Shown here one piece after another: positions 50,101 through 61,155 of a stretch of DNA of 64,000 nucleotides (positions are counted from its first letter, which is position 1; each line of letters starts with the position of its first letter). Position numbers and translations under genes: made by a program. The stretch lies in contig NZ_CP109055.1 of assembly GCF_035975855.1 (NCBI RefSeq), positions 2,728,001-2,792,000 of the forward strand, in the 5' to 3' direction. The notes below the pieces were generated by a model that was given only the letters and a program-made list of their open reading frames with translations, did not search any database and was not told the origin of the DNA. This stretch comes from Streptomyces sp. NBC_01304 (lineage in GTDB: Bacteria > Actinomycetota > Actinomycetes > Streptomycetales > Streptomycetaceae).

Positions 50101-53100
50101 GCCGGTATCAGGAGGGGCCGGTGTGTGGCCAGGGCGGCGTCGAGCAGTTCGATGCCGCGTTCCGCGTCCAGCGGCGCCACTCCGGCCCGGGTCCAGCGGG
50201 CCCGGTCGGCGTCCGTGAGGCCACCCGCCATGCCGCCGTCCTGGTCCCACAGTCCCCAGGCCAGTGAATGCGCGGGCAGACCAAGGGAGTTGCGATGCGC
50301 GGCGAGCGCGTCGAGGAACGTGTTGGCGGCGGCATAGTTGCTCTGCCCCGCATTGCCGATCACACCCGCGATCGACGAGAACACCACGAACGCGGACAGC
50401 CCCAGTTCCTTGGTCTGCTCGTGCAGATTCCACGCCGCGTCCACCTTCGGCCGCAACACCGCCGCCAAACGCGCCGTCGACTGGCCCTCCAACAGCCCGT
50501 CGTCCAGCACACCCGCGCAATGCACCACGCCCGTCAGCGGCCGCCCGGCCGGGACAGCGGCGAGGACGCCGGCCAGGGCATCGGCATCCGCCGCATCGCA
50601 CGCGGCATAGGTGACGTCGGCACCCAACTCCCCGAGCTCACTCGTGAGTTCGGCCGCACCCGGCGCATCCGCGCCACGCCGCGACAGCAGCAACAGGTGC
50701 CGCACACCGTGTACGCGTACGAGATGCCGGGCCACCAGGCCACCCAGCGCGCCCGAAGCACCCGCGATCAACACCGTGCCCGCCGAACCAAGGGCCGGGA
50801 GCTGCCCCCGAGCGGCACCGGACACGACAGCCAGCCGAGGTGCGAGCAACTGTCCTGCGCGTACGGCCAGTTGAGCTTCGTCACCGAAAAGGGCAGTGGC
50901 CGGAACCGCGGCCCCCTCGTCCTCCAGATCAACCAGCACGAAGCGATCCGGGTGCTCGGACTGCGCCGTACGGATCAGACCCCACGCCGTGGCGGCCCCG
51001 AGGTCGGTCGGCGCATCACCGTCGAGCGCACCTACGGCCCCTCGGGTGACCACCACGAGGCGGGCCCCCTCGAACCGCTCCTCGGCCACCCATGCCTGAG
51101 CGAGCGCGAGAACCTCACGGGCGATGCGGTGAGCGGCGGCCGAAGGCTCCTCCCCCGCGACGGAGGCGACCGACACCACCACCCGCTCCGGCACCGCACC
51201 CGACGCGGCAAGCCCCACGAGCTCCTCGGGGCCGGACACGTGGGCGACCGAGCCCGCAGGGTCGGCAGCTGACGTCGCGACGGGAACCCAGTCGAGCCCG
51301 GACAGCGTGCCGCGCCCGGTGTTCCCGGGCGCCGCGGCACCGGCATCGATGCGCGCGGGCCGCAGTGCCAACTCTCCTACGGTGGCGACGAGTCGGCCGG
51401 TCGAGTCGGTCACGGCGAGCGCCGCACTGCGGGCGCCGCCGTGCGTCCAGCGCACGCGGATCTCACGGGCGCCGGTGGCGCTCAGCGCGACATCGCTCCA
51501 TGCGAAGGGCAGCAGCAGAGCCCCGTCCTCCGCTCCCGCGGCCGGGTCGTCGGCAAGCCTGTGCACGAGGGGGTGCAGGGCGGCGTCCAGGAGAGCGGGA
51601 TGGATGCCGAAGCGTGCGACGTCGTCGTGGAGCGGCTCCGGCAGGACGATCTCCGCATACGTCTCCTCCCCGCGCCGCCACAGCGCCCGCACCCCCTGGA
51701 AGGCAGGTCCGTACGTGTATCCGGCCTCACCCAGGCGTGCGTAGAAGTCCCCCACGTCCATCGGCTCCGCGCCCTGCGGCGGCCACTGCGCCGAGGCCGC
51801 GTCGGCGGTGACGAGGTCGCCGGCCACCAGCCGGCCCGCCGCGTTCCTGGTCCATTGCGCTTGTTCGTCGGCACGCCCGTCGTGCGCATCCGAGGGCACG
51901 CCCTCGGGGCAGGAGTGGATCTGGACCTGCCACTGCCCGTGCCCATCGGCGACGGTCACGGTGACCTGGACGCGCAGGCCGCCGGTGGCGGGAAGGACCA
52001 TCGGCGCTTCGAGGGTCAGATCCGCCAGGCTCGTGGCTCCGGTGCGGTCCGCGGCGTCCAGCGCCATCTCGACGAGTGCGGCGCCCGGCACGACGACCTG
52101 GCCCTGGATTTCATGGTCGGCCAGCCACGCATGCGTACGCAGGGAGAGACGCCCACTCAGGAGAGTGCCGCCATCGGCCAGGCCCGTGACCGCGCCGAAG
52201 AACGGATGCCCGCCATCCATCAGACCCAGCGCGGCCGGATCGCCCGAACGCGACGGCGCCTCCAGCCAGTACGGGGTGTGCTGGAAGGCGTACCCGGGCA
52301 GATCGATCCGACGGCCACCGGGATGAATCGCCGGCCAGTCGACGTGAGCGCCGTGCGCGTGGGCGGTCGCGAGCAGCAGGGCCAGTGTGCGGGTCTCGGA
52401 CTGCCCGCGACGCAACGCCGGAGCGAGGGCCACGGCATCCTGTTCCGGCAGGGATTGCTGGGCCATCGCCGACAGCACCCCGTCAGGCCCCAGCTCCAGG
52501 AACGTCCGGACGCCCAGCCCGTGCAGCTCATCCACCGCGTCCGCGAACCGCACCGCGCCCCGCACCTGACGCGACCAATAGTCCGGCTCCGCCAACTCCC
52601 CGGCCACCGACAGGCGCCCGGTCAGCGTCGACACCAGGGGAATCACCGGCTCCGCGAAGTCCAGCCCCGAAGCGACCGACGCAAGCTCCTCCAACACCCC
52701 GTCCATGTGCGGGGAATGGAAAGCGTGGCTCACGGTCAAGCGCCGCGTCCGAACACCCTTGTCCGCCCAGGACCGGACGACCTCGGCGACGGCGTCCTCA
52801 TCCCCGGAGACCACTACGGCCGTGGGGCCGTTGACGGCCGCCACATCAAGGCGCCCGGCGAAACCGGCCAACGATGCGCGCACCTCGGCCTCACCGGCCT
52901 CGATCGCGGCCATCGCACCACCGGACGGCGCAGCCTGCATCAACCGACCACGCACCGCCACCAACCTGCACGCATCCGCCAACGACAAAGCTCCAGCCGC
53001 ATGCGCAGCCGCCAACTCACCGATCGAATGCCCCACCACCGCATCAGGCACCAGACCCCACGACGCGACCAGACGGAACAACGCCGTCTCCACCACAAAC

Positions 53101-56100
53101 AAAGCCGCCTGCGTGAACAAGGTCTGATCCAACAAACCGGCCTCAACCGACCCGGCCTCGGCCCACACCACATCCTTCAACGACCGCCCGAGCTCCACGT
53201 CAAAGTGCGCACACACCTCATCGAACGCCCCGGCGAAAACCGGAAAAGCGTCATACAACTCCCGGCCCATACCCAACCGCTGACTGCCCTGCCCCGTGAA
53301 CAAGAACGCCACCTTGCCCCCGACAGCCGACCCCCGCACCACCGACGCCGAAGACGCGTCACCTGCGGCCAACTGCCGCAACCCGGCCACCAGTTCAGCC
53401 TGGTCCTCACCCACCGCCACAGCACGCCGGCCCAAGGCCGCTCGCCCCGCGCCCAACGTCAACCCGACATCCGCCAGGCTCAGATCGGGGTGCTGTTCCA
53501 CGAACGCCGCAAGGCGGGCGGCCTGGTCCCGCAGGCCTCCTTCGTCCGCGCCGGACACCGGCCACACGGCCGGCCCGAGGGCCACGGCGGACCCGCCGTC
53601 CGGCACCGGGACATCGGTCGACTGCTCCTCGGCGGGCGCCTCTTCGAGGATGGCATGGGCGTTGGTGCCGCTGATGCCGAAGGAGGAGACGGCCGCACGG
53701 CGGGGCCGCTCACCCCGCTCCCACACGACGTCTTCCGTCAGCAGGCGTACGGCTCCCGACTCCCAGTCCACATGCGGGCTCGGCTCGTCCACGTGCAACG
53801 TCCGCGGCAGCGTCCCGTGCCGCATCGCCTGCACCATCTTGATGATGCCGCCCACACCCGCAGCGGCCTGACTGTGCCCGATGTTCGACTTCAACGACCC
53901 CAGCCAGAGCGGGCGGTCCACCGGCCTGCTCCGGCCGTACGTCGCGAGCAGCGCCTGCGCCTCGATCGGGTCACCGAGGCGGGTCCCGGTCCCGTGGGCC
54001 TCCATCGCGTCCACGTCGGCTCCGGTCAACCGGGCTTCGGAGAGCGCCTGTTGGATGACGCGCTCCTGGGCCAGACCGTTGGGGGCGGTCAGGCCGTTCG
54101 AAGCACCATCCTGATTGATGGCCGTGCCCCGCACGACCGCAAGCACTCGATGACCTCGCCGACGCGCCTCCGAAAGGCGCTCCACCAGCAACAGCCCGAC
54201 ACCCTCCGCCCAGCCCGTCCCGTCGGCCGAAGCGCTGAAGGCCTTGCAGCGGCCGTCCGCCGACAGGCCCTGCTGTCGGGAGAACTCCACGAACATGCCG
54301 GGGGTCGCCATGACCGTCACACCACCGGCGAGCGCCATCTCGCACTCACCACGCCGCAGTGACTGGACCGCCAGGTGCAGCGCCACAAGGGACGACGAGC
54401 ACGCCGTGTCCACCGTCAACGCCGGCCCCTCGAGACCGAACGAATAGGCAAGACGGCCGGAGATCACGCTGGAGGCATTGCCGGTGAGCAGATAGCCCTC
54501 CGCGCCCTCGGCGGATTCGTGCAGCCGCGGCCCGTAGTCCATCGCGGTCGCCCCGATGAAGGTGCCGACGCGAGTGCCGCGTACGGACGTCGGGTCGATG
54601 CCCGCGTTCTCGAAGGCCTCCCAGGCCGTTTCCAGGAGCAGCCGCTGCTGCGGATCCATCGCGGCGGCCTCGCGCGGGCTGATCCCGAAGAGGCCCGCGT
54701 CGAACCCCGCGACGTCGCTGAGGAATCCGCCCCGGCGGGTGGCGGAGCTGCCCGGCCTCGTCGGGTCCGCGCCGAACAGCGCGTCGAGGTCCCAGCCTCG
54801 GTCGTCGGGAAAGTCACCGGTCGCGTCGGTCCCGTCGGACACAAGACGCCACAGGTCGTCCGCGTCGGCCGTCCCGCCGGGATAGCGGCAGGACATGGCC
54901 ACGATCGCGATGGGCTCGTCGACGGGCGCGGCCGAGACGGCTGGAGCGGACGTCGTACGGGCCGCGCCGGCGAGCTCGTCCACGAGGTGCCTGATCAGGT
55001 CCGCGGGTGTCGGACGGCTGAACAGCAGCCCGGCCGGAAGGCGCAGGCCGAGCTCCTGGTTGAGGGCGTTGCGGAGCTCGACCGCGAGCAGCGAGTCGAA
55101 GCCCAACTCCTTGAAGGTGCTGGTGAGTTCGATTCCAGCCCCGCCAGCCCCGCCAGTCCCGTCGCCGCCGTCCGTGGCGTCGTGTCCGAGCACGTCCGCC
55201 GTGTGTGACCGTACGAGGCCGGTCAGCTCACGCTCCAACTCGCGGGCGCCCAGGCCGGAGAGCCGGGACCGGGCGGGCCCTTCCGATGCCGGGTCGCCCT
55301 CGTCGGGCAGGCGGGTGTCGGCCTGCCCGGGGACATCCGCCGACACCCGCTCGTCCGCCTTGCCGGGTGTCGCGGGCGCCGCCGAGGCGGCCTCGCTCCA
55401 GTGGCGCTTGCGCTGGAAGGCGTACGTCGGCAGGTCCACGGCCGCCGCGTCGCCGCCCAGCACGGCGGCCCAGTCGACGGCGATTCCGTTCGTGTGCAGG
55501 GCGCCCGCGGCCGCGACGGCGGCGGTCGCCTCGCCACTGTCGCGGAGGCCGGGCAGGAACACGGCGTCGGTGCCGTCGAGGCACTCGGCACCCAGGGCGG
55601 TCAGGACGCCGCCCGGACCGATCTCCAGGTGGGCGTGCGGACCGGTGGCGGCGAGCGACTCCAGGGCGTCGGCGAAGCGGACGGTGCCCACCACGTGCCG
55701 GACCCAGTACTCCGGGTCCGGCAACTCTCCGGCGCGGGCGGGCTTTCCGGTGACCGTCGAGACGAGGGGTATCTGCGGCGCGTGGTAGGTGAGGCCTTCG
55801 GCGACGGCTCGGAAGTCGTCGAGCATCGGCTCCATCAGCGGGGAATGGAAGGCGTGGCTGACCTTCAGACGGCGGGTCTTGCGGCCGAGCTGTGCGAAGT
55901 GGTCGGCGATCTTCAGTGCGTCGCGTTCGGCGCCGGAGACGACGGTGGCTCCGGGAGCGTTCACCGCGGCCAGGCCGACGCTCCGTTCCAGCCCTTCGAG
56001 GAGGGGCAGCACCTCGTCCTCGGCGGCCTGGAGGGCGATCATGGCGCCGCCGGGCGGCAGTTCCTGCATGAGGGTGCCGCGCGCGGCGATCAGCTTCGCC

Positions 56101-58211
56101 GCGTCGGGGAGCGAGAGGACCCCGGCCACGTGGGCGGCGGCGATCTCTCCGATGGAGTGTCCGACGACGACGTCGGGATGCACACCCCAGGAGGTGTAGA
56201 GCCGGTGCAGGGCCACCTCGACGGCGAACAGGGCGGGCTGGGTGAATCGGGTCTCGTCGAGAAGCCCGGACTCCGGGCCGTTCCCCGCACCGGATTCCGT
56301 GCTGGCCTTCGTGCCGGTCTTCGTGCCGGTTTCCGTGCCGGTCTTCGTGCTGGATTCCGCTGCGGCCCAGACGACCTCCCTCAGCGGGCGGCCGATGAGC
56401 GGGGCGAGCTCGGCACAGACGGCGTCGAAGGCTTCCGCGAAGGCCGGGAACGCCTCGTACAACTCGCGCCCCATACCCAGGCGTTGACTGCCCTGGCCGG
56501 TGAAGAGGAAGGCGAGTCCGGCGCCACTCGCCCGTGCCTTCGTCAGCGCCGGCGAACGGCGGCCGGCGGCCAGGGCGGTGAGGCCGGCCACCAGCCCGGC
56601 GCGGCTGTCGGCCACGACGGCGGCCCGGCGCGGGAAGTGGGTGCGGGTGGCGGCGAGGGAGTGGGCGATGTCGCGCGGGTCCGCGGCGGGATCCTCAGCG
56701 AGTGCGTCGAGCAGCCGTTCGCCCTGCGCGCGCAGGGCCGCGTCGGTCTTGGCGGAGAGCAGCCAGGGCACGGCCGCGGGGCGCGATGCGCCGCCGCCGT
56801 GCCGCGGCGCCGTCGGGTCGGCGTCGGGTGCGGGCACCGGGTCCGCCTGGGCGAGGACCAGGTGCCCGTTGGTGCCGCCCATGCCGAACGAGCTGACACC
56901 GGCGACGAGTTGACGGTCCGGGTCCGGCCAGGGCCCCAGTTCCAGCGGAACGCGCAGGCCGAGCTCCGCCAGGGGGATGGCCGGGTTGGGGCGCTCGTGG
57001 TTCAGGCTCGCGGGCAGCGCGCCGTGGGCGATGCTCAGGCCCGCCTTCAGCAGGCCCACGATGCCCGCGGCACCCTCCAGGTGACCGACGTTGGTCTTGG
57101 CCGAGCCGACGAGGAGCGGGGCGTCGGCGGGGCGGTGCGTGCCGATCGCGGCACCGAGGGCGGCCGCCTCGATCGGGTCGCCCACCTTGGTGCCGGTGCC
57201 GTGCAGCTCCACGTACTGGACGTGCCCGGGTTCGATGCCCGCGTCCTGGTGGGCGAGCCGGATGACCTCCTGCTGTGCGCGCTCGCTGGGCACGGTGAGG
57301 CCGTCGGCGGCGCCGCCGCTGTTGACGGCGCCGCCCAGGATCAGCCAGTGGACGCGGTCACCGTCGGCGAGGGCGCGTGCGTACGGCTTGAGCAGCAGGG
57401 CGCCACCGCCCTCTCCGCGTACGTAGCCGTTGGCGCGCTCGTCGAAGGTGTAGCAGCGGCCGTCGGGCGAGAGGCCGCCGAACTTCTCCGTGCTGAGGGT
57501 GGTCTCGCCGAGGAGATTCAGGCTCACGCCACCCGCGACGGCGATTTCGGACTCGCCGCGGGCCAGGCTCTCGCAGGCCATTTGTACGGCGACGAGCCCC
57601 GAGGACTGGGCGGTGTCGACGGTGAGGCTGGGGCCGTGCAGGTCGAGGAAGTAGGAGACGCGGTTGGCGATGATGCCGCGGTGCGTTCCGGTCACGGTGT
57701 GCTGCGTGATGCCCTCGGTGCCCGCGCGCTGCATGAGGCGGGCGTAGTCGTCGGCGATCGCTCCGACGAAGACTCCGGTCCTGCTGCCGCGCAGCTCGCC
57801 GGGGACGAGTCGGGCGTCTTCGAGCGCCTCCCAGCTCAGCTCCAGCATCAGGCGCTGCTGCGGGTCCATGGTGGCGGCCTCACGCGGACTGATCCCGAAG
57901 AACGAGGCGTCGAACCGGTCGACGTCCTCGATGAATCCGCCGTACGGAGCCCGCAGTTCGAGGTCGGGTGCCCAGCGCTCCGGCGGCGCCTGCGTGATGG
58001 CGTCGCCGCCGCGGGCCAGCAGTTCCCAGAACCGTCGGGGGTCCGGTGCGCCGGGCAGTCGGCAGGCGACGCCGATGACGGCGATGGGCTCGTGGGAAGC
58101 AGCAGGAGAAGCAGAGGAAGCAGAGGGGGGAAGGGAAGGAGAGGTCATCGTCGCCCTTGAAGTCGCGCTTGAGGTCGTGGGGGTCGCGTCCGTTCGGTCG
58201 GGCTCAGCCAT
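44196..58211 (-). CDS. type I modular PKS: KSQ loading module and modules 1 and 2
   Basis: About 4671 aa. Loading: KSQ (41-465; VDTAQSS with Gln202 replacing the active Cys, a malonyl decarboxylase), AT (GHSIGE near 685, HAFH near 785: malonyl type), ACP (GFDSL near 1038). Module 1: KS (DTACSSS near 1269), AT (GHSIGE near 1727, HAFH near 1829), DH ([10 protein letters not shown] near 2033), KR (AGASGALG near 2487, Tyr near 2626), ACP (near 2797). Module 2: KS (near 3036), AT (near 3492, HAFH near 3594), DH ([10 protein letters not shown] near 3810), KR (TGASGTLG near 4242, Tyr near 4378), ACP (near 4549), then a C-terminal docking region ending [10 protein letters not shown]. Both extension ATs are malonyl type, both KRs have LDD. 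ATG 58211 overlaps the KAS III gene and follows GGAGAAG; an upstream in-frame start at 58262 is less likely. Confidence 0.96.
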   Translation of the reverse strand: MAEPDRTDATPTTSSATSRATMTSPSLPPSASSASPAASHEPIAVIGVACRLPGAPDPRRFWELLARGGDAITQAPPERWAPDLELRAPYGGFIEDVDRFDASFFGISPREAATMDPQQRLMLELSWEALEDARLVPGELRGSRTGVFVGAIADDYARLMQRAGTEGITQHTVTGTHRGIIANRVSYFLDLHGPSLTVDTAQSSGLVAVQMACESLARGESEIAVAGGVSLNLLGETTLSTEKFGGLSPDGRCYTFDERANGYVRGEGGGALLLKPYARALADGDRVHWLILGGAVNSGGAADGLTVPSERAQQEVIRLAHQDAGIEPGHVQYVELHGTGTKVGDPIEAAALGAAIGTHRPADAPLLVGSAKTNVGHLEGAAGIVGLLKAGLSIAHGALPASLNHERPNPAIPLAELGLRVPLELGPWPDPDRQLVAGVSSFGMGGTNGHLVLAQADPVPAPDADPTAPRHGGGASRPAAVPWLLSAKTDAALRAQGERLLDALAEDPAADPRDIAHSLAATRTHFPRRAAVVADSRAGLVAGLTALAAGRRSPALTKARASGAGLAFLFTGQGSQRLGMGRELYEAFPAFAEAFDAVCAELAPLIGRPLREVVWAAAESSTKTGTETGTKTGTKASTESGAGNGPESGLLDETRFTQPALFAVEVALHRLYTSWGVHPDVVVGHSIGEIAAAHVAGVLSLPDAAKLIAARGTLMQELPPGGAMIALQAAEDEVLPLLEGLERSVGLAAVNAPGATVVSGAERDALKIADHFAQLGRKTRRLKVSHAFHSPLMEPMLDDFRAVAEGLTYHAPQIPLVSTVTGKPARAGELPDPEYWVRHVVGTVRFADALESLAATGPHAHLEIGPGGVLTALGAECLDGTDAVFLPGLRDSGEATAAVAAAGALHTNGIAVDWAAVLGGDAAAVDLPTYAFQRKRHWSEAASAAPATPGKADERVSADVPGQADTRLPDEGDPASEGPARSRLSGLGARELERELTGLVRSHTADVLGHDATDGGDGTGGAGGAGIELTSTFKELGFDSLLAVELRNALNQELGLRLPAGLLFSRPTPADLIRHLVDELAGAARTTSAPAVSAAPVDEPIAIVAMSCRYPGGTADADDLWRLVSDGTDATGDFPDDRGWDLDALFGADPTRPGSSATRRGGFLSDVAGFDAGLFGISPREAAAMDPQQRLLLETAWEAFENAGIDPTSVRGTRVGTFIGATAMDYGPRLHESAEGAEGYLLTGNASSVISGRLAYSFGLEGPALTVDTACSSSLVALHLAVQSLRRGECEMALAGGVTVMATPGMFVEFSRQQGLSADGRCKAFSASADGTGWAEGVGLLLVERLSEARRRGHRVLAVVRGTAINQDGASNGLTAPNGLAQERVIQQALSEARLTGADVDAMEAHGTGTRLGDPIEAQALLATYGRSRPVDRPLWLGSLKSNIGHSQAAAGVGGIIKMVQAMRHGTLPRTLHVDEPSPHVDWESGAVRLLTEDVVWERGERPRRAAVSSFGISGTNAHAILEEAPAEEQSTDVPVPDGGSAVALGPAVWPVSGADEGGLRDQAARLAAFVEQHPDLSLADVGLTLGAGRAALGRRAVAVGEDQAELVAGLRQLAAGDASSASVVRGSAVGGKVAFLFTGQGSQRLGMGRELYDAFPVFAGAFDEVCAHFDVELGRSLKDVVWAEAGSVEAGLLDQTLFTQAALFVVETALFRLVASWGLVPDAVVGHSIGELAAAHAAGALSLADACRLVAVRGRLMQAAPSGGAMAAIEAGEAEVRASLAGFAGRLDVAAVNGPTAVVVSGDEDAVAEVVRSWADKGVRTRRLTVSHAFHSPHMDGVLEELASVASGLDFAEPVIPLVSTLTGRLSVAGELAEPDYWSRQVRGAVRFADAVDELHGLGVRTFLELGPDGVLSAMAQQSLPEQDAVALAPALRRGQSETRTLALLLATAHAHGAHVDWPAIHPGGRRIDLPGYAFQHTPYWLEAPSRSGDPAALGLMDGGHPFFGAVTGLADGGTLLSGRLSLRTHAWLADHEIQGQVVVPGAALVEMALDAADRTGATSLADLTLEAPMVLPATGGLRVQVTVTVADGHGQWQVQIHSCPEGVPSDAHDGRADEQAQWTRNAAGRLVAGDLVTADAASAQWPPQGAEPMDVGDFYARLGEAGYTYGPAFQGVRALWRRGEETYAEIVLPEPLHDDVARFGIHPALLDAALHPLVHRLADDPAAGAEDGALLLPFAWSDVALSATGAREIRVRWTHGGARSAALAVTDSTGRLVATVGELALRPARIDAGAAAPGNTGRGTLSGLDWVPVATSAADPAGSVAHVSGPEELVGLAASGAVPERVVVSVASVAGEEPSAAAHRIAREVLALAQAWVAEERFEGARLVVVTRGAVGALDGDAPTDLGAATAWGLIRTAQSEHPDRFVLVDLEDEGAAVPATALFGDEAQLAVRAGQLLAPRLAVVSGAARGQLPALGSAGTVLIAGASGALGGLVARHLVRVHGVRHLLLLSRRGADAPGAAELTSELGELGADVTYAACDAADADALAGVLAAVPAGRPLTGVVHCAGVLDDGLLEGQSTARLAAVLRPKVDAAWNLHEQTKELGLSAFVVFSSIAGVIGNAGQSNYAAANTFLDALAAHRNSLGLPAHSLAWGLWDQDGGMAGGLTDADRARWTRAGVAPLDAERGIELLDAALATHRPLLIPARLDLSVLKAQAAAAPGGVPPVFRSLVRPPVRRAALATTQATGAQGWVHDMAALSGAEREGAVIDTVRHVVASVLGHSSAAGVDVERAFKELGFDSLTGVELRNRVNATTGLRVPATLVFDHPSPRAVATYLLAAVAEATEGPEARTGTATETYAPRSADADDDPIAVVGMACRYPGGVSDAAGLWDLAAGGVDAVGDFPSDRGWDVESLYDPDPEAVGKSYTKSGGFLYGAAEFDAEFFGLSPREAAAMDPQQRLLLETAWETFENAGLDPATLRGSRTGVYAGVMYNDYGSRLQTAPDGFEGFLLTGNTSSVISGRLAYSFGLEGPALTVDTACSSSLVALHLAVQSLRRGECEMALAGGVTVMARPNTFVEFSRQRGLSADGRCKSFAAAADGTGWAEGVGLLLVERLSEARRRGHRVLAVVRGSAVNQDGASNGLTAPNGPAQERVIRSALADAGLTAAEVDAVEAHGTGTRLGDPIEARALLATYGRDRDAEQPLWLGSLKSNIGHSQAAAGVGGIIKMVQAMRHGSLPRTLHVDEPSSYVDWESGAVRLLSEAREWTTDGRPRRAAVSSFGISGTNAHVILEEAASPARQAAKAPAARTEAAIVPWALSAKSEEALRDQAARLAAFVEARPDVDLADVGLTLGAGRAGMASRGVAMGGDRAELASALRELASGVASSASVVRGSAVGGKVAFLFTGQGSQRLGMGRELYDAFPVFAGAFDEACAHFDVELGRSLKDVVWAEAGSVEAGLLDQTLFTQAALFAVETALFRLVASWGLVPDAVVGHSIGELAAAHAAGALSLADACRLVAVRGRLMQAAPSGGAMAAIEAGEAEVRASLAGFAGRLDVAAVNGPTAVVISGDDDAVTEVVKSWAGDGVRTRRLTVSHAFHSPHMEGVLAELAEEASVLDFAEPVIPLVSTLTGRLSVAGELAEPDYWSRQVRGAVRFADAVEELHGLGVRTFLELGPDGVLSAMAQQSLPDQYPEQPEQDPGRGDAVAVAPAMRRGQSEVRTLATLLGTAFAHGVGLDWQAIHASGHLTDLPGYAFQHTPYWLEAPSRSGDPAALGLVEGGHPFFGAVTGLADGGALLSGTLSLRTHAWLADHEIQGQVIVPGAALVEMAAEAGAQVGADRVEELTLQAPIVLTATGRLRLQVTVDAPDDSGQRHHVRISSQSEHAEEWTTHADGWLATAETPDNDLADETESWPPAGAEAVELTDFYPVLADAGYAYGPAFQGVQALWRLGEDSYAEVVLPEPQHNDVPHFGIHPALLDAALHPLAHDGVTSGDGLRLPFSWSDVVVHATGATRWRVHWRADGGMTARDTEGRPVLEVGSLALRAAAVARPVTDGELLQVDWVPTAQAAGSARATQVAGLAELLELAAQGKLPDRVVVTVTPNDDETPPVAAHRVAAEVLALVQTWVSDERFEDARLVVATQGAVSVLRNDNPADLGAATAWGLIRTAQSEHPNRFTLLDLEPPYVIPESVLLGDEDQLVVRNGQVLTPRLVPLAVPGDSEAGADVPVLDQDGTVLITGASGTLGSLVAGHFVREYGVRNLLLLSRRGADAPGATELARELGELGATVTYAACDAADAGALAKTLARIPAERPLTAVIHAAGVLDDGLVESLTAERLAAVLRPKVDAAWNLHEQTKDLPLSVFVLFSSIAGVIGNAGQSNYAAANTFLDALAAHRNSLGLPAHSLAWGLWDQASTISGQLGEADRARLARSGIKALPSAAGLELLDGALRTDTAQVVAAAIDRSALRAVDLDAVPSLMRTLVPRRRRTAGSGTTQGQDRNWAETVRAMEAPAREIAAVDLVLATVAGVLGHASAQSVQPDRAFKELGFDSLTAVELRNRLNTATGLRLPASLVFDYPSPRAIAEHLTGQLAPEDKPVDAQSIAAEFDRVMSDLAAASFDDEERAWLSRRVQQMATKIGGDKGVDAGAGAMAAGLSEEASDEELFAFIDQELEL
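56295..56354 (-). repeat. five in-frame 12-bp repeats inside the loading AT
   Basis: Units 56295-56306, 56307-56318, 56319-56330, 56331-56342 and 56343-56354 encode a Lys/Glu-Thr-Gly-Thr repeat between REVVWAAAE and LLDETRF of the loading AT. Other ATs here lack it. It is likely a surface-loop expansion by slippage. Confidence 0.85.
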
Positions 58212-59250
58212 GGGTCTTCTCCGGGGCCTGGAAGACCGCGGACGACCACGTGTATCCGGCACCGCCGCCGATCACGAGCGCGATCTCGCCGGGCTCGAGG
58301 ATCCCGGAGCCGACGATGTCCGTGAGGTTGGCTATGAAGTCGCCGGAGCCCAGGTGACCGGTCCGGCGGCCCAGGAAGAGGGGCTCGGCCTTGATGACGT
58401 CCTCGATCACCGGCAGGTACATCAGGTCGTAGACGGAGTCCCCCGCACGGGGCAGCGCGATGCAGCGGATCCGGGGGTCCGTCGCCTCCACGCCCGCGAA
58501 CCTGAGGCTGTCCTGCAGGACTTGGCGGACCTTCGCGAGACCCAGCGTCTTGAGCGTCTCCATGCCGCCCATCTCCAGGAACGCCTTCTTCGGGCGGCGT
58601 ACGTCGATGGGCGTGCTGTGGGTGAGGGGCGCGGCGCTGAACTCGTCGCGGCCGCGGAAGAAGTTCTCCGTCTCCGGCGCCGCCGCCGTCGCGAAGGACA
58701 GCATGTGCAGGAGGTCACCGTCGCCGTCACGACGGCCCAGGACGAGGGCGGTGCCTCCGTCGCCGTACACGACGTCGTAGTCACCGGCCCACCGGTCGTA
58801 GCCGGGAGGGGCGAATCGGTCGCCGGTGGTGACCATCACCGAGTCCATGTCCGGGTCGGCGAGGAGCCGGACCGCGGCGAGTTGCATGCCGAGCGCGGCG
58901 CCGTTGGACATGTGCTGGAGCCCGAAGGGCAGGGCACGCCGCAGGCCCACCTGGTGGGCGACGTAGTGCGCGGGGGCCCAGAAGTCGTGGCCCTGGTGGT
59001 AGATCCACGAGTGGGAGAGCAAACCCACCCGGTCGGCGTCCCAGGACGCCGATTCCAGGGCCTGCCGGCCCGCACGTGCCGCGAGTTGGGGGCCGGCCAG
59101 GTCGTGCGAGACAGGTAGCTCGGTCACTCCGACGCGATCCCTGTGCTCCGGCTCCAGACGGCCCCCCGCGATCGCCTCCGCCACGGTCTCCCGGGCTGCG
59201 GGCAGCCATGTGGAGACGGCCTTGATGCTCAGTGCGTCGCCCAGCCTCAT
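58204..59250 (-). CDS. ketosynthase III-like acyltransferase with Ser for the active-site Cys
   Basis: 348 aa, thiolase fold of the FabH family. The nucleophile elbow reads [11 protein letters not shown] with Ser115 where FabH has Cys. The FabH His-Gln-Ala-Asn block is absent (LPRAGD). Instead His299 and Asp304 lie in GHLGSGDF, as in the CerJ/DpsC-type branch whose members transfer acyl groups rather than condense; DpsC also uses Ser. The C-terminal [12 protein letters not shown] loop is normal. It is the first gene of the PKS operon and overlaps PKS1. Likely loads a starter or transfers the finished acyl chain to an alcohol or amine. ATG 59250 is chosen: GGGGGAG six bases upstream. Confidence 0.88.
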   Translation of the reverse strand: MRLGDALSIKAVSTWLPAARETVAEAIAGGRLEPEHRDRVGVTELPVSHDLAGPQLAARAGRQALESASWDADRVGLLSHSWIYHQGHDFWAPAHYVAHQVGLRRALPFGLQHMSNGAALGMQLAAVRLLADPDMDSVMVTTGDRFAPPGYDRWAGDYDVVYGDGGTALVLGRRDGDGDLLHMLSFATAAAPETENFFRGRDEFSAAPLTHSTPIDVRRPKKAFLEMGGMETLKTLGLAKVRQVLQDSLRFAGVEATDPRIRCIALPRAGDSVYDLMYLPVIEDVIKAEPLFLGRRTGHLGSGDFIANLTDIVGSGILEPGEIALVIGGGAGYTWSSAVFQAPEKTHG

Positions 59251-59323
59251 CCTGAACTCCCCCTTGTGCGGCACGGGTTGGAAACAGCCACAACGCTAGG
59301 GAGAGCGCCCCCCGGACCATAGG

Positions 59324-59361
59324 CCACCTAAGGCACAGCGACCGGCATGTTCCTTTGGTGG
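59324..59361 (-). promoter_or_regulatory. inverted-repeat operator candidate upstream of the PKS operon
   Basis: CCACCTAAGG (59324-59333) and CCTTTGGTGG (59352-59361) are inverted repeats with 9 of 10 matches, separated by 18 bases, 75-110 bp upstream of the KAS III start. The 195-bp gap (59251-59445) is the only promoter-sized space before the operon. A -10-like TAGCGT (read on the - strand, 59293-59298) lies between. Target of the cluster response regulator is possible. Confidence 0.4.
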
Positions 59362-59445
59362 TACGCCGATGCCTCCTGGCCATGTGCCGGGGGGACGAGG
59401 GACCGTTGCCGACGGGCGGGGACGGGGACGCGCACAGGGGTGGTG

Positions 59446-60390
59446 CTATTGACGCAAGGCCGAGTGCAGGGCGTCCATCCAGTGCCGGGTGGTACGCCGC
59501 GTCAACGCACTGTTCGGCGCATAGGCTTCAAACAGATGGAATGCGCCAGGCACGAGGTGAAGCTCGGTGCTGACTCCGGATTCGACGAGCCGACGCCCGT
59601 AATCGAGACCTTCATCGCGCAACGGGTCATTTTCGGCCACGAGAATATAGGCGGCGGGAAGGCCCGTCAGGTCATTCCAACGCCCCGGGGCCGCATAGGA
59701 GTTCGAAGCCGGCGGCTCGGCCCCGAGATACTCGGGGCCGAGATAGGTGCGCCACATCTCCTGGGCCGTGTCCCGATTGAGCGCGCGAGGGTCCGTCATG
59801 GCGCGCGCCGACGGGGTCTGGCAGCGGTCGTCGAGCACGGGTACCAGCAGGAGTTGGTGGATCAGCGTCGGGCCGTCCTCGTCGCGGGCCCTCAGGGCCA
59901 CGGCGGCGGCGATGCAGCCCCCCGCCGAGCGCCCGCTGATGCCGATCCGGGCCGGGTCGACGCCGAGTTCGGCCGCGTGGTCGGCGAGCCAGCACAGGGC
60001 GGCGTAGCAGTCGTCGAGGCCTGCGGGGAAGGGGTGCTCAGGGGCGAGGCGGTAGGCCACGGACACCACGACAGCGCCTCCGCCCAGGCAGATTTCGCGG
60101 CAGTTGCTGTCTCCGGTGTCCAGATCGCCGGTGACGAATGCCCCGCCGTGGCAGTAGAGCACGGCCGGGGTCCGCTCTTCCGCGTCCGCCGGGGTGTAGA
60201 TGCGCACGGGGATCCGCGATCCGCCCGCACCGGGGAGCGATGTGTCACGCACCGAGATCCGCGGATCCGCCGGCGGTTGGTTCGCCGCGAGCAGTTCACG
60301 GGTTGCCGCACGCGTTCCTTTGATGTCGGAGAACCAGTCAATGGGGGGTAAGGACGCGAAGACCTCGGAGAGGTCGCCATGAATGTTCAA
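59446..60390 (-). CDS. HSL-family alpha/beta-hydrolase (esterase)
   Basis: 314 aa, hormone-sensitive-lipase-type esterase: oxyanion HGGAF (81-85), nucleophile GRSAG with Ser155, Asp in ENDPLRDEG and His in GAFHLFE, an intact triad. No signal peptide, so cytosolic. It could hydrolyse or lactonise the released polyketide. The only in-frame start is TTG 60390, with AGGGA seven to ten bases upstream inside a palindrome. Codon 14 is TTA (60349-60351), so translation may need bldA tRNA. It precedes the PKS operon on the same strand. Confidence 0.85.
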   Translation of the reverse strand: MNIHGDLSEVFASLPPIDWFSDIKGTRAATRELLAANQPPADPRISVRDTSLPGAGGSRIPVRIYTPADAEERTPAVLYCHGGAFVTGDLDTGDSNCREICLGGGAVVVSVAYRLAPEHPFPAGLDDCYAALCWLADHAAELGVDPARIGISGRSAGGCIAAAVALRARDEDGPTLIHQLLLVPVLDDRCQTPSARAMTDPRALNRDTAQEMWRTYLGPEYLGAEPPASNSYAAPGRWNDLTGLPAAYILVAENDPLRDEGLDYGRRLVESGVSTELHLVPGAFHLFEAYAPNSALTRRTTRHWMDALHSALRQ

Positions 60391-60397
60391 GATGAAA

Positions 60398-60432
60398 GAT
60401 CCCTGGGATCGACAAACGGGCGTCGAATCCTA
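60398..60432 (-). promoter_or_regulatory. promoter -10 and a palindrome enclosing the esterase ribosome site
   Basis: On the - strand TAGGAT (60432-60427) is a good -10 box about 40 bases before the TTG start. A perfect 13-base palindrome, GATCCC-A-GGGATC (60398-60410), contains the AGGGA ribosome site, so a small RNA hairpin could hide it. No matching -35 at standard spacing. Confidence 0.35.
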
Positions 60433-60477
60433 ACATTGCCATGTCAATCCAACTACTTGGCAGGGGAGTTCATCAAT

Positions 60478-61155
60478 TCACGCGGTGTATTCCGGATCGG
60501 ACGAATGTGCGGCCGCCGACGGCAGGATCGCGGAGGCAGCGGCCTTGTTCACGGCATCTATGCGGGATACGGCCTGGAGCTTGTCGAATATGTTTCGCAG
60601 ATGACGCTTCACCGTGCCTTCCGCTATGCCCATGGCCTTCGCTATCTGGCGATTGCTGCGGGCCGCGGCGACATGGCCGAGCACTTCGACCTCCCGGGCC
60701 GAAAGGGCCCCCGGGCCCAGCGGTTTGACGGGGGCGGCCTGGAGGCTCTGCCGGGAGACGGACATGGTCACCTGCTGATCGCCCCCGCGGGTGGCCCGGA
60801 TCGCGGAGAGGAGAGTGCCGCGCGCGGCGCTCTTGTGCAGGAATCCGCTCACTCCCTGGTCCAGGCAGGCCTGCACCAGATCGGGGGCGTCATACATGGT
60901 CAGGATGATCGTCCGGGTGTGCGGGGAGCCCTCGTTGAGCTGGGCGACGGTCGTCAGCACGGTCTGGCCGGGCATCTCGACGTCCAGGATGGCGACATCG
61001 GGGCGGTACTGCAGGGCGAGCTCCACCGCGGCCCTGCCGTCGCCGGCCGCGGCCACGACATCGATGTCGGCTTCCCTGCGCAGGGAGTCGCACAGTGCGT
61101 GGCGCAGGATCGTGTGATCGTCCGCCACCAGCACACGGATCGCGTCAGACGTCAC
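60478..61155 (-). CDS. NarL/LuxR-type response regulator
   Basis: 225 aa. Receiver domain: acidic pair DD12-13, phospho-acceptor Asp58 in ILDVEMPG, the Thr of LTMYDA and Lys in FLHKSA. C-terminal LuxR helix-turn-helix: LSAREVEVLGHVAAARSNRQ then IAEGTVKRHLRNIFDKL. GTG 61155 overlaps the kinase stop (61145-61147) and has GGAG upstream, so the two are co-translated. Likely the cluster-situated regulator of the adjacent esterase and PKS operon. Confidence 0.92.
   Translation of the reverse strand: MTSDAIRVLVADDHTILRHALCDSLRREADIDVVAAAGDGRAAVELALQYRPDVAILDVEMPGQTVLTTVAQLNEGSPHTRTIILTMYDAPDLVQACLDQGVSGFLHKSAARGTLLSAIRATRGGDQQVTMSVSRQSLQAAPVKPLGPGALSAREVEVLGHVAAARSNRQIAKAMGIAEGTVKRHLRNIFDKLQAVSRIDAVNKAAASAILPSAAAHSSDPEYTA

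Noticed and set aside
60442..60447. TTGACA (read on the - strand) as -35 of the esterase promoter
   Set aside because: Only nine bases separate it from the TAGGAT -10, too short for a standard promoter.
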